Shown here one piece after another: positions 49,699-58,880 of a stretch of 64,000 nucleotides of DNA. The notes under the pieces were generated by a model that saw only the letters and a program-made list of their open reading frames with translations, was not told the origin of the DNA and did no database searches. The position numbers were made by a program, and so were the translations under genes. Source of the stretch: an uncultured Lachnospiraceae bacterium (GTDB taxonomy: Bacteria; Bacillota; Clostridia; Lachnospirales; Lachnospiraceae); contig CAKRCW010000005.1 of assembly GCA_934309145.1 (NCBI GenBank), positions 62,001-126,000 of the forward strand, read 5' to 3'. Position 1 is the first letter of the stretch. Every line of letters begins with the position of its first letter.

Positions 49699-50412
49699 AT
49701 GGAGTACATATATGCCCATGCAGGTGCGAGAAAGGTTGCAATCTATGATGAGGGAAATAATATACTGGCTGCATTTATTGGAAAATCAAGAAATGTTCAG
49801 TGGTTATCAATAGAACATGACTATAGAGCAGAGCTGGTTAGTACATTATATAGAGATGAAATCTGCATTGCTTATATATCTGTTGCAAATGAGCTTGTAT
49901 ATAAAAAAGCAGGGGGCGAGGAAAGACTTGTTTTATTTGCAGATTTGCACAATGCACTTAGCATGAGAAACATAAGTTTTCACATATTCGAGGCAGGCTT
50001 ATACATATTATATATAACCACAAGCGCAAAAACGGGAGCTGATGAGCTGTGGTGTATTTCACCGGAAAATGACAGAAAAGGTAAAAGACTTCTGGCTGAG
50101 GATGAAGGAATAGCAAGTTACAGGATTATAGAATATGAAAATAAGACATACATTATATATGATAAAAATGCTGGTAGTAAAATATATGAGCTTGAAACAG
50201 AATTCGTATTATGCGAAAAAGAAGAAAAAACATTATGTGAATTAAAGGCTTTTGATGAGCTGCGGCATCAGTATGAACAAAAAGAGAAGGAGTATAAGCT
50301 TCAATATAAAAAACAATATGATGAATTAGCACATCTTACGGAACAGATTCAGGAGGAGGGAAGGAAGTGGAGAGACCTCTATCTTAAGAGCATAAAAAAA
50401 CATCCGACTTGA
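49699..50412 (+). CDS. Hypothetical beta-propeller-like protein with C-terminal coiled coil
   Basis: A 237-residue protein starting at the ATG at 49699, 5 nt after AAGGAGG; the longer frame from 49474 runs antisense through the neighbour. Residues 1-175 are beta-rich with repeating short strands (EYIYAHAGARKVAIYDEGNN, LWCISPENDRKGKRLL, YIIYDKNAGSKIYEL) that recall a partial propeller. Residues about 180-230 form a charged coiled coil (ELRHQYEQKEKEYKLQYKKQYDEL). No family recognised. It diverges from the Cys-rich protein gene, so the two may be co-regulated. Confidence 0.55.
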   Translation: MEYIYAHAGARKVAIYDEGNNILAAFIGKSRNVQWLSIEHDYRAELVSTLYRDEICIAYISVANELVYKKAGGEERLVLFADLHNALSMRNISFHIFEAGLYILYITTSAKTGADELWCISPENDRKGKRLLAEDEGIASYRIIEYENKTYIIYDKNAGSKIYELETEFVLCEKEEKTLCELKAFDELRHQYEQKEKEYKLQYKKQYDELAHLTEQIQEEGRKWRDLYLKSIKKHPT

Positions 50413-50437
50413 AATCAGATGAAAAATAGGGTATAAT
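50409..50437 (+). promoter_or_regulatory. Promoter of the polysaccharide deacetylase gene
   Basis: TTGAAA (50409-50414), 17-nt spacer, TATAAT (50432-50437). The -35 overlaps the stop codon of the preceding gene, and 105 nt remain before the ATG at 50543. The leader holds a weak CAGCC/GGCTG hairpin. Confidence 0.7.
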
Positions 50438-50542
50438 GAAAATTACAGCCTTTTGGGGCTGAATATACAAAATCTTCATATTACAATTTGTACTGTAAGA
50501 TTATTATACCACAATATCTAGAAATGTAAAGAGGTAATTTCT

Positions 50543-51541
50543 ATGGAAGATGAAAAAAATTTTAACAGAAGAAATGTAGATAATATAAAAAGGGGAATTG
50601 TTGTATTACTTGCTTTAGTTTGTGCTATTCCGGTTATGTTCTGTCTGTATCTTACATATAAGATGAATACACTTGAAAATAAGATGGAGAATTTATCCAA
50701 TCAGATAGCTGAGGCAAGCGAGAGCACTGTGGCTGACACTGCCGACAGCGAGGATTTAGCCAAGCTTGATGAACAGGCGTATGACGATTTGGGCAAGAGC
50801 ACGACTGCACAGAGCCACACTCTTATGGAGGATGGAGATACCGATGGTGATAATGCATCAGATGACAACACCGATGACACAGATTTTGTGAGCAACGGCA
50901 AGAAGGTTTATCTGACATTTGATGATGGTCCTAGCATTTATACGGATGAGATACTTGATATATTGAAGGAGAAGAACGTAAAGGCAACCTTCTTCTGTGT
51001 ATACAATGATGATAAGAGCTTGTGGCCTTGCTACAATCGTATAGTTGAGGAGGGACACACACTTGGTATGCATTCCTATTCACATGTGTATGATACGGTT
51101 TACGCAAGTGAGGAATCCTTCATAGAGGATGTCACCAAGATACATGACTTCCTGTATGAGCAGACAGGTGTTGACAGTAAGTACTATAGATTCCCGGGCG
51201 GAAGCTCAAATACTGTTTCTAATGTTGACATTCAGACGCTTATGGGGTATCTATATAGTAAAGGCATTACATATTACGATTGGAATTCACTGTCAGGAGA
51301 TGCAGTTGATGCATCACTCACAGCAGAGCAGCTAAATGAGAACATTATGGGATATGTCAGAAGTAACGGAGGAGATTCCATTGTTCTTATGCATGATCTT
51401 AAGAATGCTCATGCTACAGTTGAGGCTTTGCCTGCTCTTATAGATACACTTAGAGCAGAGGGTTACGAAATTTGTGCTATAGATGAGAGCACTGAGCCTG
51501 TACAACACGTTCATTATAATGGAACAGAGATATCTAAGTAA
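50543..51541 (+). CDS. Membrane-anchored polysaccharide deacetylase (NodB family)
   Basis: A 332-residue protein with one N-terminal signal-anchor (IVVLLALVCAIPVMFCLYLTY), a coiled-coil/acidic linker (residues about 43-115), and an extracytoplasmic NodB domain. Motifs are: MT1 TFDDGPS with the catalytic Asp and metal Asp, MT2 HSYSH metal ligands, MT3 RFPGGSSN, MT4 DWNSLSGDA, and MT5 VLMHD. This is the layout of peptidoglycan GlcNAc deacetylases that confer lysozyme resistance. The sugar target (GlcNAc or MurNAc) is inferred from family. It has its own promoter and precedes the folate genes by 59 nt. Confidence 0.9.
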   Translation: MEDEKNFNRRNVDNIKRGIVVLLALVCAIPVMFCLYLTYKMNTLENKMENLSNQIAEASESTVADTADSEDLAKLDEQAYDDLGKSTTAQSHTLMEDGDTDGDNASDDNTDDTDFVSNGKKVYLTFDDGPSIYTDEILDILKEKNVKATFFCVYNDDKSLWPCYNRIVEEGHTLGMHSYSHVYDTVYASEESFIEDVTKIHDFLYEQTGVDSKYYRFPGGSSNTVSNVDIQTLMGYLYSKGITYYDWNSLSGDAVDASLTAEQLNENIMGYVRSNGGDSIVLMHDLKNAHATVEALPALIDTLRAEGYEICAIDESTEPVQHVHYNGTEISK

Positions 51542-51600
51542 TTATTGAAATATTATATGTGATGCTGCCGTTACTAATATTGATAAGGCAGGTTTAAGTC

Positions 51601-52884
51601 ATGGATTTTGCTATGGCAATGAAGTATATAGAAGAGAAGAATAAGCTCGGTTCAGTACCGGGCTTAGATAATGTAAAGGAGCTGTTGCTAAGGCTCGGCA
51701 ATCCTCAGGATAGCTGTAAATGCTTGCAGATTGCCGGTACTAATGGTAAAGGCTCTGTTTTTTCTTTTGTTCAGGAGATATTAATAGATGCTGGATATAG
51801 TGTTGGACGCTATATATCGCCAACTATTTTCACTTATCTTGAGAGATTCCAGATTAACAAAAATTATATATCAGAGGAAGCCTTCAGTAAGATACTCACG
51901 GAGGTTTCAGATAAGGTATCGGAGATGGAGAAGGATGGTCTGGAAAGTCCTACTGCATTTGAGATTGAGACTGCTGTGGCATTTATGTACTTTAAATATA
52001 ATAAGGTAGATTATGCATTGATTGAGTGCGGTATGGGTGGAGATTTGGATGCAACAAATGTCATATCTAAGCCTGTTATGTCTGTGATTGCATCTATAAG
52101 CATGGATCATATGCAATTTTTAGGCAATACACTAACTGAGATTGCCACACATAAGGCTGGCATTATAAAGGATAATAGTGTGTGTGTGATGGCACCACAG
52201 CCTGATGAAGTGATTGAGGTATTTGATAAGGTATGTAGGAATATGCATACAGAACTTGTATGTGTTGATGAGACTGCAATTAATATACAGGATATGACAA
52301 CTGAGAAAACGGTATTTATATATGATGGCGAGACATACAATATAAGACTTCTCGGTGAACATCAGGTGATTAATGCAACCCTTGCCATTGAAGCTGCAAG
52401 GAGAATATCAGGTATAACAATTAATAATATAAGAGCAGGTCTGGAGAATACAACCTGGAGGGGAAGGCTTACTCATGTGTGTGATATGCCGGATGTTTAT
52501 GTTGACGGAGCACACAACGAAGCAGCATGGAAATATCTGAAAAAAGCAATAAATAAGTATTTTACAAAAAGGAAAATAATCTATATAATGGGGGTATTAA
52601 GGGACAAAGAATATCATAAAATGATTGATATCTTGGCAGATACCATGTCATATGCTATTACTGTAACACCTGATACTCCAAGGGGACTTGAGAAGGAAAT
52701 ATTAGCATCTCTGATTAGTGACAAGGGTGTTGGGGCTATAACTGCTGATAGTGCTTATGCTGCTATAGAGGCAGCTAAGCTAAAAGAAAAAGAACTTTAT
52801 AACATGGATGATGAGAAACCTGTTATTCTAGTGTGTGGCTCGTTATCATTTATATCAGAATATCTTTTATATGATTGGAAATAG
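51601..52884 (+). CDS. folC: Folylpolyglutamate/dihydrofolate synthase
   Basis: A 427-residue Mur-ligase-like enzyme adding glutamate to dihydropteroate and folates. The P-loop is QIAGTNGKGSVFSFVQ, followed by GRYISPTIFTYLERFQ, the IECGMGGDLDATNVI loop and ITSI-like IASISMDHMQFLGNTL. The C-terminal domain has DGAHNEAAWKYLKKAI. The four genes that follow it at short spacing make or process folate, so an operon is likely. Confidence 0.94.
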   Translation: MDFAMAMKYIEEKNKLGSVPGLDNVKELLLRLGNPQDSCKCLQIAGTNGKGSVFSFVQEILIDAGYSVGRYISPTIFTYLERFQINKNYISEEAFSKILTEVSDKVSEMEKDGLESPTAFEIETAVAFMYFKYNKVDYALIECGMGGDLDATNVISKPVMSVIASISMDHMQFLGNTLTEIATHKAGIIKDNSVCVMAPQPDEVIEVFDKVCRNMHTELVCVDETAINIQDMTTEKTVFIYDGETYNIRLLGEHQVINATLAIEAARRISGITINNIRAGLENTTWRGRLTHVCDMPDVYVDGAHNEAAWKYLKKAINKYFTKRKIIYIMGVLRDKEYHKMIDILADTMSYAITVTPDTPRGLEKEILASLISDKGVGAITADSAYAAIEAAKLKEKELYNMDDEKPVILVCGSLSFISEYLLYDWK

Positions 52885-52900
52885 ACAGGTCAGGTAAATA

Positions 52901-53383
52901 ATGGATAAGATTGACAGACTACTTAAGAATGAGCTTTATATATCCTGTATGGAAAGAATAAAAAAGGCAGAAAAAGAGAGGATTTTCTGCCTGCATGGAA
53001 TAGAACATTCGCTTGACGTTGCAAGAATATGTTATATAACATCGTTTGAACAAGGTCTTAATATAGATAAAGAGATTATATATGCGACGGCACTTCTCCA
53101 CGATATAGGACGCTGCGTGGAGTATGAGAGTAACATATCACACCATGCGGCTGGTGAGCCTATAGCAAGGCAGATATTATGTGAATGCGGATTTTCAGAC
53201 GGTGATGCGGATATAATATGTGATGCAATAGCTAGTCACAAGAGCAGAAGTGATGATAGCAAAAATGCTCTTAAGAAACTTCTTTTTACCGCGGATAAGC
53301 TTTCCAGAAACTGCTTTTCGTGTGAGGCAAGTGACAAATGCTATTGGCCTTTTGAACAGAAGAACAAAAGCATAACAATATAA
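52901..53383 (+). CDS. HD-domain hydrolase
   Basis: A 160-residue metal-dependent phosphohydrolase. His-and-Asp signature residues are seen in HGIEHSLDVARI, ALLHDIGRC (the HD pair) and SHHAAGEPIARQIL. It lies in the folate cluster between folC and folP, 16 nt after folC and 22 nt before the folP start. A role in removing phosphates from a pterin or nucleotide intermediate would fit the position, but this is inference. The sequence shows only the fold and metal ligands. Confidence 0.8.
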   Translation: MDKIDRLLKNELYISCMERIKKAEKERIFCLHGIEHSLDVARICYITSFEQGLNIDKEIIYATALLHDIGRCVEYESNISHHAAGEPIARQILCECGFSDGDADIICDAIASHKSRSDDSKNALKKLLFTADKLSRNCFSCEASDKCYWPFEQKNKSITI

Positions 53384-53405
53384 ATATAACATGAGGAGAA
53401 ATGGC

Positions 53406-54254
53406 ATGACTGAGAGTATGAAGATAGGCAACAGAAGATTTATGATTAATTCGGGGGATGATAAGACATTTGTACCATATCCTTATGTTATGGGCATATT
53501 GAATGTAACACCAGATTCATTTTCAGATGGGGGAAATTATACAGATATTGATAAAGCATTAAAGCATACTGAACAGATGTTGCATGATGGAGCCGATATA
53601 ATAGATGTAGGCGGTGAGTCAACAAGACCAGGGCATATCAAGATATCTGTTGCCGAGGAAATAGAGAGAACTTGCTTTGTGATTGAGGCTATAAAGGAGC
53701 GATTTGACGTACCTGTATCACTTGACACATATAAGCCGGATGTGGCTGAAGCCGGGCTTCTCGCAGGAGCAGACCTGATAAATGATATATGGGGACTTAA
53801 GTGGGATGATAGAATGGCACCTCTTATTGCTAAGTATGATGTCCCATGCTGCCTTATGCACAACAGACAGACTGCTCTATATAAGGATTATCTGGATGAT
53901 GTTGTATCTGATATTAGAGAAAGCATAGATATAGCACTGAAATCGGGAATTAAGCCGGAAAATATAATGACAGATCCGGGCATAGGCTTTGCTAAGAATA
54001 CAGATGAGAACCTTATTCTTATGAATAATCTTGACAAGCTTGTGGAACTTGGATATCCGGTACTTCTTGGAACTTCCAGAAAATCTATGATAGGAAATAC
54101 ACTAGATCTTCCTGTCAGTGAGCGTGAGGAGGGTACTATAGCAACATCAGTTATGGGACTTATGCAGGGATGCAGCTTCTTTAGGGTACATGATGTAAGG
54201 GCTAATGTAAGGGCTCTTAAGATGACATATGCGATTATGCAGAAGGGATTATAG
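53406..54254 (+). CDS. folP: Dihydropteroate synthase
   Basis: A 282-residue enzyme joining p-aminobenzoate to the pterin pyrophosphate; the sulfonamide target. Start at the ATG at 53406, 7 nt after AGGAG; an earlier ATG at 53391 overlaps the ribosome binding site. Conserved pieces: YVMGILNVTPDSFSDGG, DGADIIDVGGESTRPG, VSLDTYKPDVAEAGL, LINDIWGLK, CLMHN, and DPGIGFAKNTDEN. Length is typical. folBK begins 8 nt after its stop. Confidence 0.95.
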   Translation: MTESMKIGNRRFMINSGDDKTFVPYPYVMGILNVTPDSFSDGGNYTDIDKALKHTEQMLHDGADIIDVGGESTRPGHIKISVAEEIERTCFVIEAIKERFDVPVSLDTYKPDVAEAGLLAGADLINDIWGLKWDDRMAPLIAKYDVPCCLMHNRQTALYKDYLDDVVSDIRESIDIALKSGIKPENIMTDPGIGFAKNTDENLILMNNLDKLVELGYPVLLGTSRKSMIGNTLDLPVSEREEGTIATSVMGLMQGCSFFRVHDVRANVRALKMTYAIMQKGL

Positions 54255-54262
54255 GTCATATA

Positions 54263-55081
54263 ATGGATAAGATAATTATTAAGGATTTGGAGATATATGC
54301 ATACCATGGCGTTTTGCCGGAAGAGAAGAAGAACGGACAGACTTTTATTGTTACTGTTGAACTTTTTGTTTCATTAAGGGCTGCAGGTATTACAGATGAT
54401 CTTGATAAGACGATTAATTATGCCGAGGTGTGCGAGGATATAAGAGATGTGATGACAGGGGAAAAGTATGACCTTATAGAGGCGGTTGCTGAGAATATCG
54501 CAGACACAATTCTTATAAAGTATGATACAATAAAGGAAGTTCATGTTTTGCTTAAGAAACCAGGTGCACCTATAGATATGGTATTTGATGCAATGTGTGT
54601 GGATATAACAAGAAGAAAGCATATAGCTTATCTTGGCATAGGCTCTAACCTTGGAGATAAGGAGGGCTACCTTGATTATGCTGTGGATCAGCTTAACAAG
54701 GATGATTATATAAAGGTAAGCAAGGTTTCAACATATATTGTAACAGAGCCATATGGTGATGTCGAGCAGGATGATTTCCTGAATGGCTGTCTTGAAATAG
54801 AGACATTGTATACACCTGAGGAGCTTCTTTCTGTAGTTAATGATATAGAACAGGGAGCAGGAAGAAAGAGAGTTATTCACTGGGGACCAAGAACCCTTGA
54901 TATAGATATATTGTTATATGATAATGAGATAGTCATGGAGGAGAAGCTTAAGATTCCTCATATTGAGATGGCTAAGCGTGAATTTGTCCTTGAACCATTG
55001 TGTGAGATAGCACCATATGCAGTTCACCCTGGATATAATAAGACAGTTCAGGAATTATATGATTTACTTAAAAAACAGTAA
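54263..55081 (+). CDS. Fused dihydroneopterin aldolase and HPPK (FolB-FolK)
   Basis: A 272-residue bifunctional enzyme for two adjacent folate steps. Residues 1-117 are FolB: IIIKDLEIYAYHGVLPEEK, with the catalytic Glu/Tyr region INYAEVCEDI and LIEAVAENIAD. Residues 118-272 are FolK (pyrophosphokinase): AYLGIGSNLGDKEGYLDYAV, VTEPYGDVEQDDFLNGCLEI, and RVIHWGPRTLDIDILLYDN with the metal Asp pair. The order matches FolBK fusions in Gram-positives. It ends the folate run; about 107 nt follow before the Ppx-type gene. Confidence 0.95.
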   Translation: MDKIIIKDLEIYAYHGVLPEEKKNGQTFIVTVELFVSLRAAGITDDLDKTINYAEVCEDIRDVMTGEKYDLIEAVAENIADTILIKYDTIKEVHVLLKKPGAPIDMVFDAMCVDITRRKHIAYLGIGSNLGDKEGYLDYAVDQLNKDDYIKVSKVSTYIVTEPYGDVEQDDFLNGCLEIETLYTPEELLSVVNDIEQGAGRKRVIHWGPRTLDIDILLYDNEIVMEEKLKIPHIEMAKREFVLEPLCEIAPYAVHPGYNKTVQELYDLLKKQ

Positions 55082-55188
55082 AATAAGGTAATACATCATG
55101 GCATTTGTATTTTGATGGAGACAGAGCTGTGATTTAATGACAGGTTTAATAAACGGATACGGGGAATAATTTTTTAGGAGGTGGCAAT

Positions 55189-56724
55189 ATGGCTTACAAA
55201 ATGTTTGCGTCAATCTATGTCGGTTCAAGTGAACTTAGCATGAAGATATATCAGATTAACAGCAAAAAGACATTTAAATTGATTGACAGTGTAAGCAGGA
55301 TTATTGAATTGGGTAAAGATACCTATCAAAGTGGTTCCTTGAGTACAGAATCCATCAAACAGGTTTGTCTTATACTAGACGACTTTAAGGAGAAGATGAA
55401 GGAGTATCAGATAACTGAATATCGTGCCTATGCTACAAGTGCTGTAAGGGAGTCAGACAATGCAGATATTGTGCTTGATGCAATAGAACGTAATTCTAAT
55501 ATCAAAGTTCAGGTGTTAAGCAACTCTGAGCAGAGATATATGAGCTTCAAGGGCTTAGTAGCTAAATATGATAACTTTCATCAGGTGGTAAGTAAGAATA
55601 CCGCATTTGTTGACATCGGAGCAGGAAGTATACAGGTATCGCTGTTTGATAAGAACAATCTTGTAGTAACTGAGAACATTCCTATCGGAGCGATAAGGGT
55701 ACGTGATTATTTATCAATAATGGGTAATAAGTCAGGAAGACTTGACAAGATAATATCTGAATATGTTGAGAATGACATAGTCACATTCAGAAATATATAT
55801 CTAAATGACAAAGAGATTAAGAATATTATTGCAGTAGGTGAGATTGTAAGCTCAGTCAAGAAGATAGCTCCAGAGCTTAATGTTGAAGATAAGATAACAA
55901 GAGAGCAGTTTGATTTTGTATATAAAAGAATACTTTCATTGTCTATGGAAGAAATAACTGAAAAATATGGTGTTCCATATGAGCGTGCAACACTTCTTCT
56001 GCCAAGCATAATAATATATCAATCATTTTTGAATAACTGTAAGGCTGAGGAAATTTATGCACCTAATGTAGATTTTTGCGATGGAATAGTCGCATCATAT
56101 ATGGATGAGGGAAGTAAGATTGTATTTGACCATGATTTTGGTGAGGATATTCTTGCGACTGCATACAACATCAGTAAGCGTTATAAATGTAACAGAAAGC
56201 ATATAGAGAGAACATCGTATTTTGCACTTAAGATATTCGACGCAATGAAGAAAAAATATGGATTTGGCAAGATGGAGAGATTACAGCTTCAGATTGCTGC
56301 TATATTGCACGAGTGTGGTAATTTCATTAACCTTCATGACGGTGCAAGAAATTCATATCATATTGTTGCCAACACAGAAATTCTCGGACTTTCACATAAG
56401 GAGAGAATGGAGGTCGCCAACATAATAAAATACAACATACTGTTTTTGCCATCACGTGACCAGATTTCAGCTGAGTTAGACGATTGTGATTATATTGTGA
56501 TTGCCAAGCTTGCTGCAATACTCCGAATAGCAAATGTACTTGACAAGAGTCATACACAGAAGATAGAAGATATTGATGTAACCATAAGAGATGAGAAGCT
56601 TGTTATAGTTGCCAAGGGTTACGAGGATATATCTCTAGAGGCGGGATTGTTTGAACCAAGAGCAGATTTCTTTGAGAAAGTTTATGGCATAAGACCTGTA
56701 CTTAGACAGAAAAGGAGCGTGTAA
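55189..56724 (+). CDS. Ppx/GppA-type phosphatase
   Basis: A 511-residue member of the ASKHA exopolyphosphatase/guanosine pentaphosphatase family. It shows the N-terminal phosphate loop (ASIYVGSSELSMKIYQ), RAYATSAVRESDNADIVLDAI, AFVDIGAGSIQVSLFD, and a C-terminal HD-like domain with ILHECGNFINLHDGARNSYHIV. It starts at 55189, after AGGAGGTGG. Only 5 nt separate it from ppk1, so a polyphosphate synthesis and degradation module is likely. Confidence 0.9.
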   Translation: MAYKMFASIYVGSSELSMKIYQINSKKTFKLIDSVSRIIELGKDTYQSGSLSTESIKQVCLILDDFKEKMKEYQITEYRAYATSAVRESDNADIVLDAIERNSNIKVQVLSNSEQRYMSFKGLVAKYDNFHQVVSKNTAFVDIGAGSIQVSLFDKNNLVVTENIPIGAIRVRDYLSIMGNKSGRLDKIISEYVENDIVTFRNIYLNDKEIKNIIAVGEIVSSVKKIAPELNVEDKITREQFDFVYKRILSLSMEEITEKYGVPYERATLLLPSIIIYQSFLNNCKAEEIYAPNVDFCDGIVASYMDEGSKIVFDHDFGEDILATAYNISKRYKCNRKHIERTSYFALKIFDAMKKKYGFGKMERLQLQIAAILHECGNFINLHDGARNSYHIVANTEILGLSHKERMEVANIIKYNILFLPSRDQISAELDDCDYIVIAKLAAILRIANVLDKSHTQKIEDIDVTIRDEKLVIVAKGYEDISLEAGLFEPRADFFEKVYGIRPVLRQKRSV

Positions 56725-56729
56725 GCAGT

Positions 56730-58850
56730 ATGGATAAAAAAATATTAGAAAAACATGAAAATTATTATAACCGTGAGATGAGCTGGCTACAGTTTAATTA
56801 TAGAATACTTATGGAGGCTAAGGATAAAAACATACCTTTGTTTGACAGACTTAATTTCCTTAGTATTACGGAGTCAAATTTGTCTGAGTTCTTTATGGTA
56901 AGAGTAGCATCGTTAATTGATCTTGTACATGCAGGTGTAACAAAGAGAGATATAGCAGGACTCACACCGAGAGAACAGCTGGACTTGATTATACCTGAGA
57001 CCAAGAATATGATGAATGCACAGTATTCTACACTCAATCGTTCCTTACTTCCTTCTCTTGAAGCTAATGGTCTTAAGCTTGTCAAGCATTATGAGGATTT
57101 ATCAGAAAAACAGGAGAAGTTTGTAGATAAGTATTTTGAGAGAGAGGTTTATCCTGTCCTCACACCTATGGCTGTTGACTCGTCAAGGCCATTTCCTCTT
57201 ATCAGCAACAGAACTCTTAATATAGGGGCTTTAATTAGAGATAAAAAGAAGGATGTAATTGATATAGCTACTGTTCAGGTTCCGTCTGTTCTTGCGAGAG
57301 TGGTTGAGCTTCCACCAGAGGGAGATGTAAGAGAGATTATCCTTTTGGAAGAGATAATAGAGAAGAATTTGAATAAGCTATTCCTTAATTACGAGATAGT
57401 ATGTGCACATCCTTACCGTATTATGAGGAATGCTGACCTTGCCATCGACGAGGATGATGCGGCTGATTTGTTGAAGGAGATAGAGAAGCAGATTAAGAAG
57501 AGAGCATGGGGCGAGGTTATAAAGCTTGAGGTTGAAGCTGATATGGACAAGCGACTTTTAAAAGAGCTAAAAAAACAGCTTCAGGTATCGGGAGAGGCTG
57601 TATACCTTATAAATGGACCTCTTGATTTAACATTCCTGTCAAAGGTAAGAGGATTAGACGGTTTTGACCATCTTAAAGGCAAGAAATATATTCCTCAGCC
57701 TGTCCCTGAACTTAACTGTGAGGAGAATATATTTGAACAGATAAAGAAAAAGGATATACTTCTTCATCATCCGTACTATGAATTTACACCTGTAATAGAA
57801 TTTATAAAGCAGGCTGCGAAAGATCCGGATGTACTTGCCATAAAGCAGACCTTGTACCGAGTAAGTGGTAATTCACCTATAGTAGCAGCCCTTGCTCTTG
57901 CAGCAGAAAATGGCAAGCAGGTAACAGTTTTGGTTGAGCTTAAGGCAAGATTTGATGAAGAGAATAATATTAACTGGGCTAAGAAGCTTGAGAAGGCTGG
58001 ATGTCATGTTATCTATGGTTTGGTAGGACTCAAGACACATTCTAAGATTGCACTTGTTGTAAGACGCGAGGAGGATGGTATAAAGCGTTATGTACATCTT
58101 GGTACGGGTAACTACAACGATATAACAGCAAGACTTTATACTGATACAGGTATCTTAACTGCATCAGATCCTATAGGTGAGGATGCGACAGCAGTATTTA
58201 ATATGTTGTCCGGATATTCTGAGCCGCCTGCATGGAACAAGCTCCTTGTTGCTCCTATCTGGATGAAGGACAGATTCATTGCTTTAATAGAGAGAGAGCG
58301 GGATAATGCCAAGGCTGGCAAGGAAGCCAAGATTGTTGCGAAGATGAATTCTTTGTGTGATCCTGTTATCATAAGGGCATTATATGAGGCATCTAATGCT
58401 GGAGTTAAGATAGAACTTATAGTAAGAGGAATATGTTGTCTTAAGACAGGTATAAAAGGATTATCAGAGAATATCACTGTACGCTCTATAGTTGGCAATT
58501 TTCTGGAGCATGCAAGAATTTTTTATTTCTATAATGATGGTTTTGAGGATGTATATATGGGTAGTGCAGACTGGATGCCAAGAAACCTTGATAAGCGTGT
58601 GGAAATCACCTTCCCTGTAGAAGATGATGATTTAAAGAGACGTGTTATCGGTATCCTTGAGGTTCAGCTTGCTGATACACTTAAGGCTCATATAATGCAG
58701 CCAGATGGTTCTTATGAGAAGATTGACCTTAGAGGAAGGGAAAAGCTTGAAGCACAGGATTATTTCTGTAAGCAGGCTATGAATAGAATTAAGAAAGAGA
58801 ACCAGAATAAAGTGTCACGAATCTTTGTTCCAAGAACAAAGGGTGAATAA
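56730..58850 (+). CDS. ppk: Polyphosphate kinase 1
   Basis: A 706-residue enzyme making polyphosphate from ATP. Landmarks are MSWLQFNYRILMEAKD (N domain), HHPYYEFTPVIEFIKQAA, the central AIKQTLYRVSGNSPIV, GLKTHSKIALVVRR with the autophosphorylated His, VHLGTGNYND, and the second His motif region VYMGSADWMPRNLDKRVEI. No truncation. It follows the Ppx/GppA gene directly and precedes a purine permease with its own ribosome binding site. Confidence 0.95.
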   Translation: MDKKILEKHENYYNREMSWLQFNYRILMEAKDKNIPLFDRLNFLSITESNLSEFFMVRVASLIDLVHAGVTKRDIAGLTPREQLDLIIPETKNMMNAQYSTLNRSLLPSLEANGLKLVKHYEDLSEKQEKFVDKYFEREVYPVLTPMAVDSSRPFPLISNRTLNIGALIRDKKKDVIDIATVQVPSVLARVVELPPEGDVREIILLEEIIEKNLNKLFLNYEIVCAHPYRIMRNADLAIDEDDAADLLKEIEKQIKKRAWGEVIKLEVEADMDKRLLKELKKQLQVSGEAVYLINGPLDLTFLSKVRGLDGFDHLKGKKYIPQPVPELNCEENIFEQIKKKDILLHHPYYEFTPVIEFIKQAAKDPDVLAIKQTLYRVSGNSPIVAALALAAENGKQVTVLVELKARFDEENNINWAKKLEKAGCHVIYGLVGLKTHSKIALVVRREEDGIKRYVHLGTGNYNDITARLYTDTGILTASDPIGEDATAVFNMLSGYSEPPAWNKLLVAPIWMKDRFIALIERERDNAKAGKEAKIVAKMNSLCDPVIIRALYEASNAGVKIELIVRGICCLKTGIKGLSENITVRSIVGNFLEHARIFYFYNDGFEDVYMGSADWMPRNLDKRVEITFPVEDDDLKRRVIGILEVQLADTLKAHIMQPDGSYEKIDLRGREKLEAQDYFCKQAMNRIKKENQNKVSRIFVPRTKGE

Positions 58851-58880
58851 ATTATTAAAAGAGGCAAAGGAGGAAAAGTC

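Noticed and set aside
50447..50504. Hairpins in the leader of the deacetylase gene as a riboswitch
   Set aside because: The CAGCC/GGCTG stem and the following AT-rich stem are short and match no aptamer I know.
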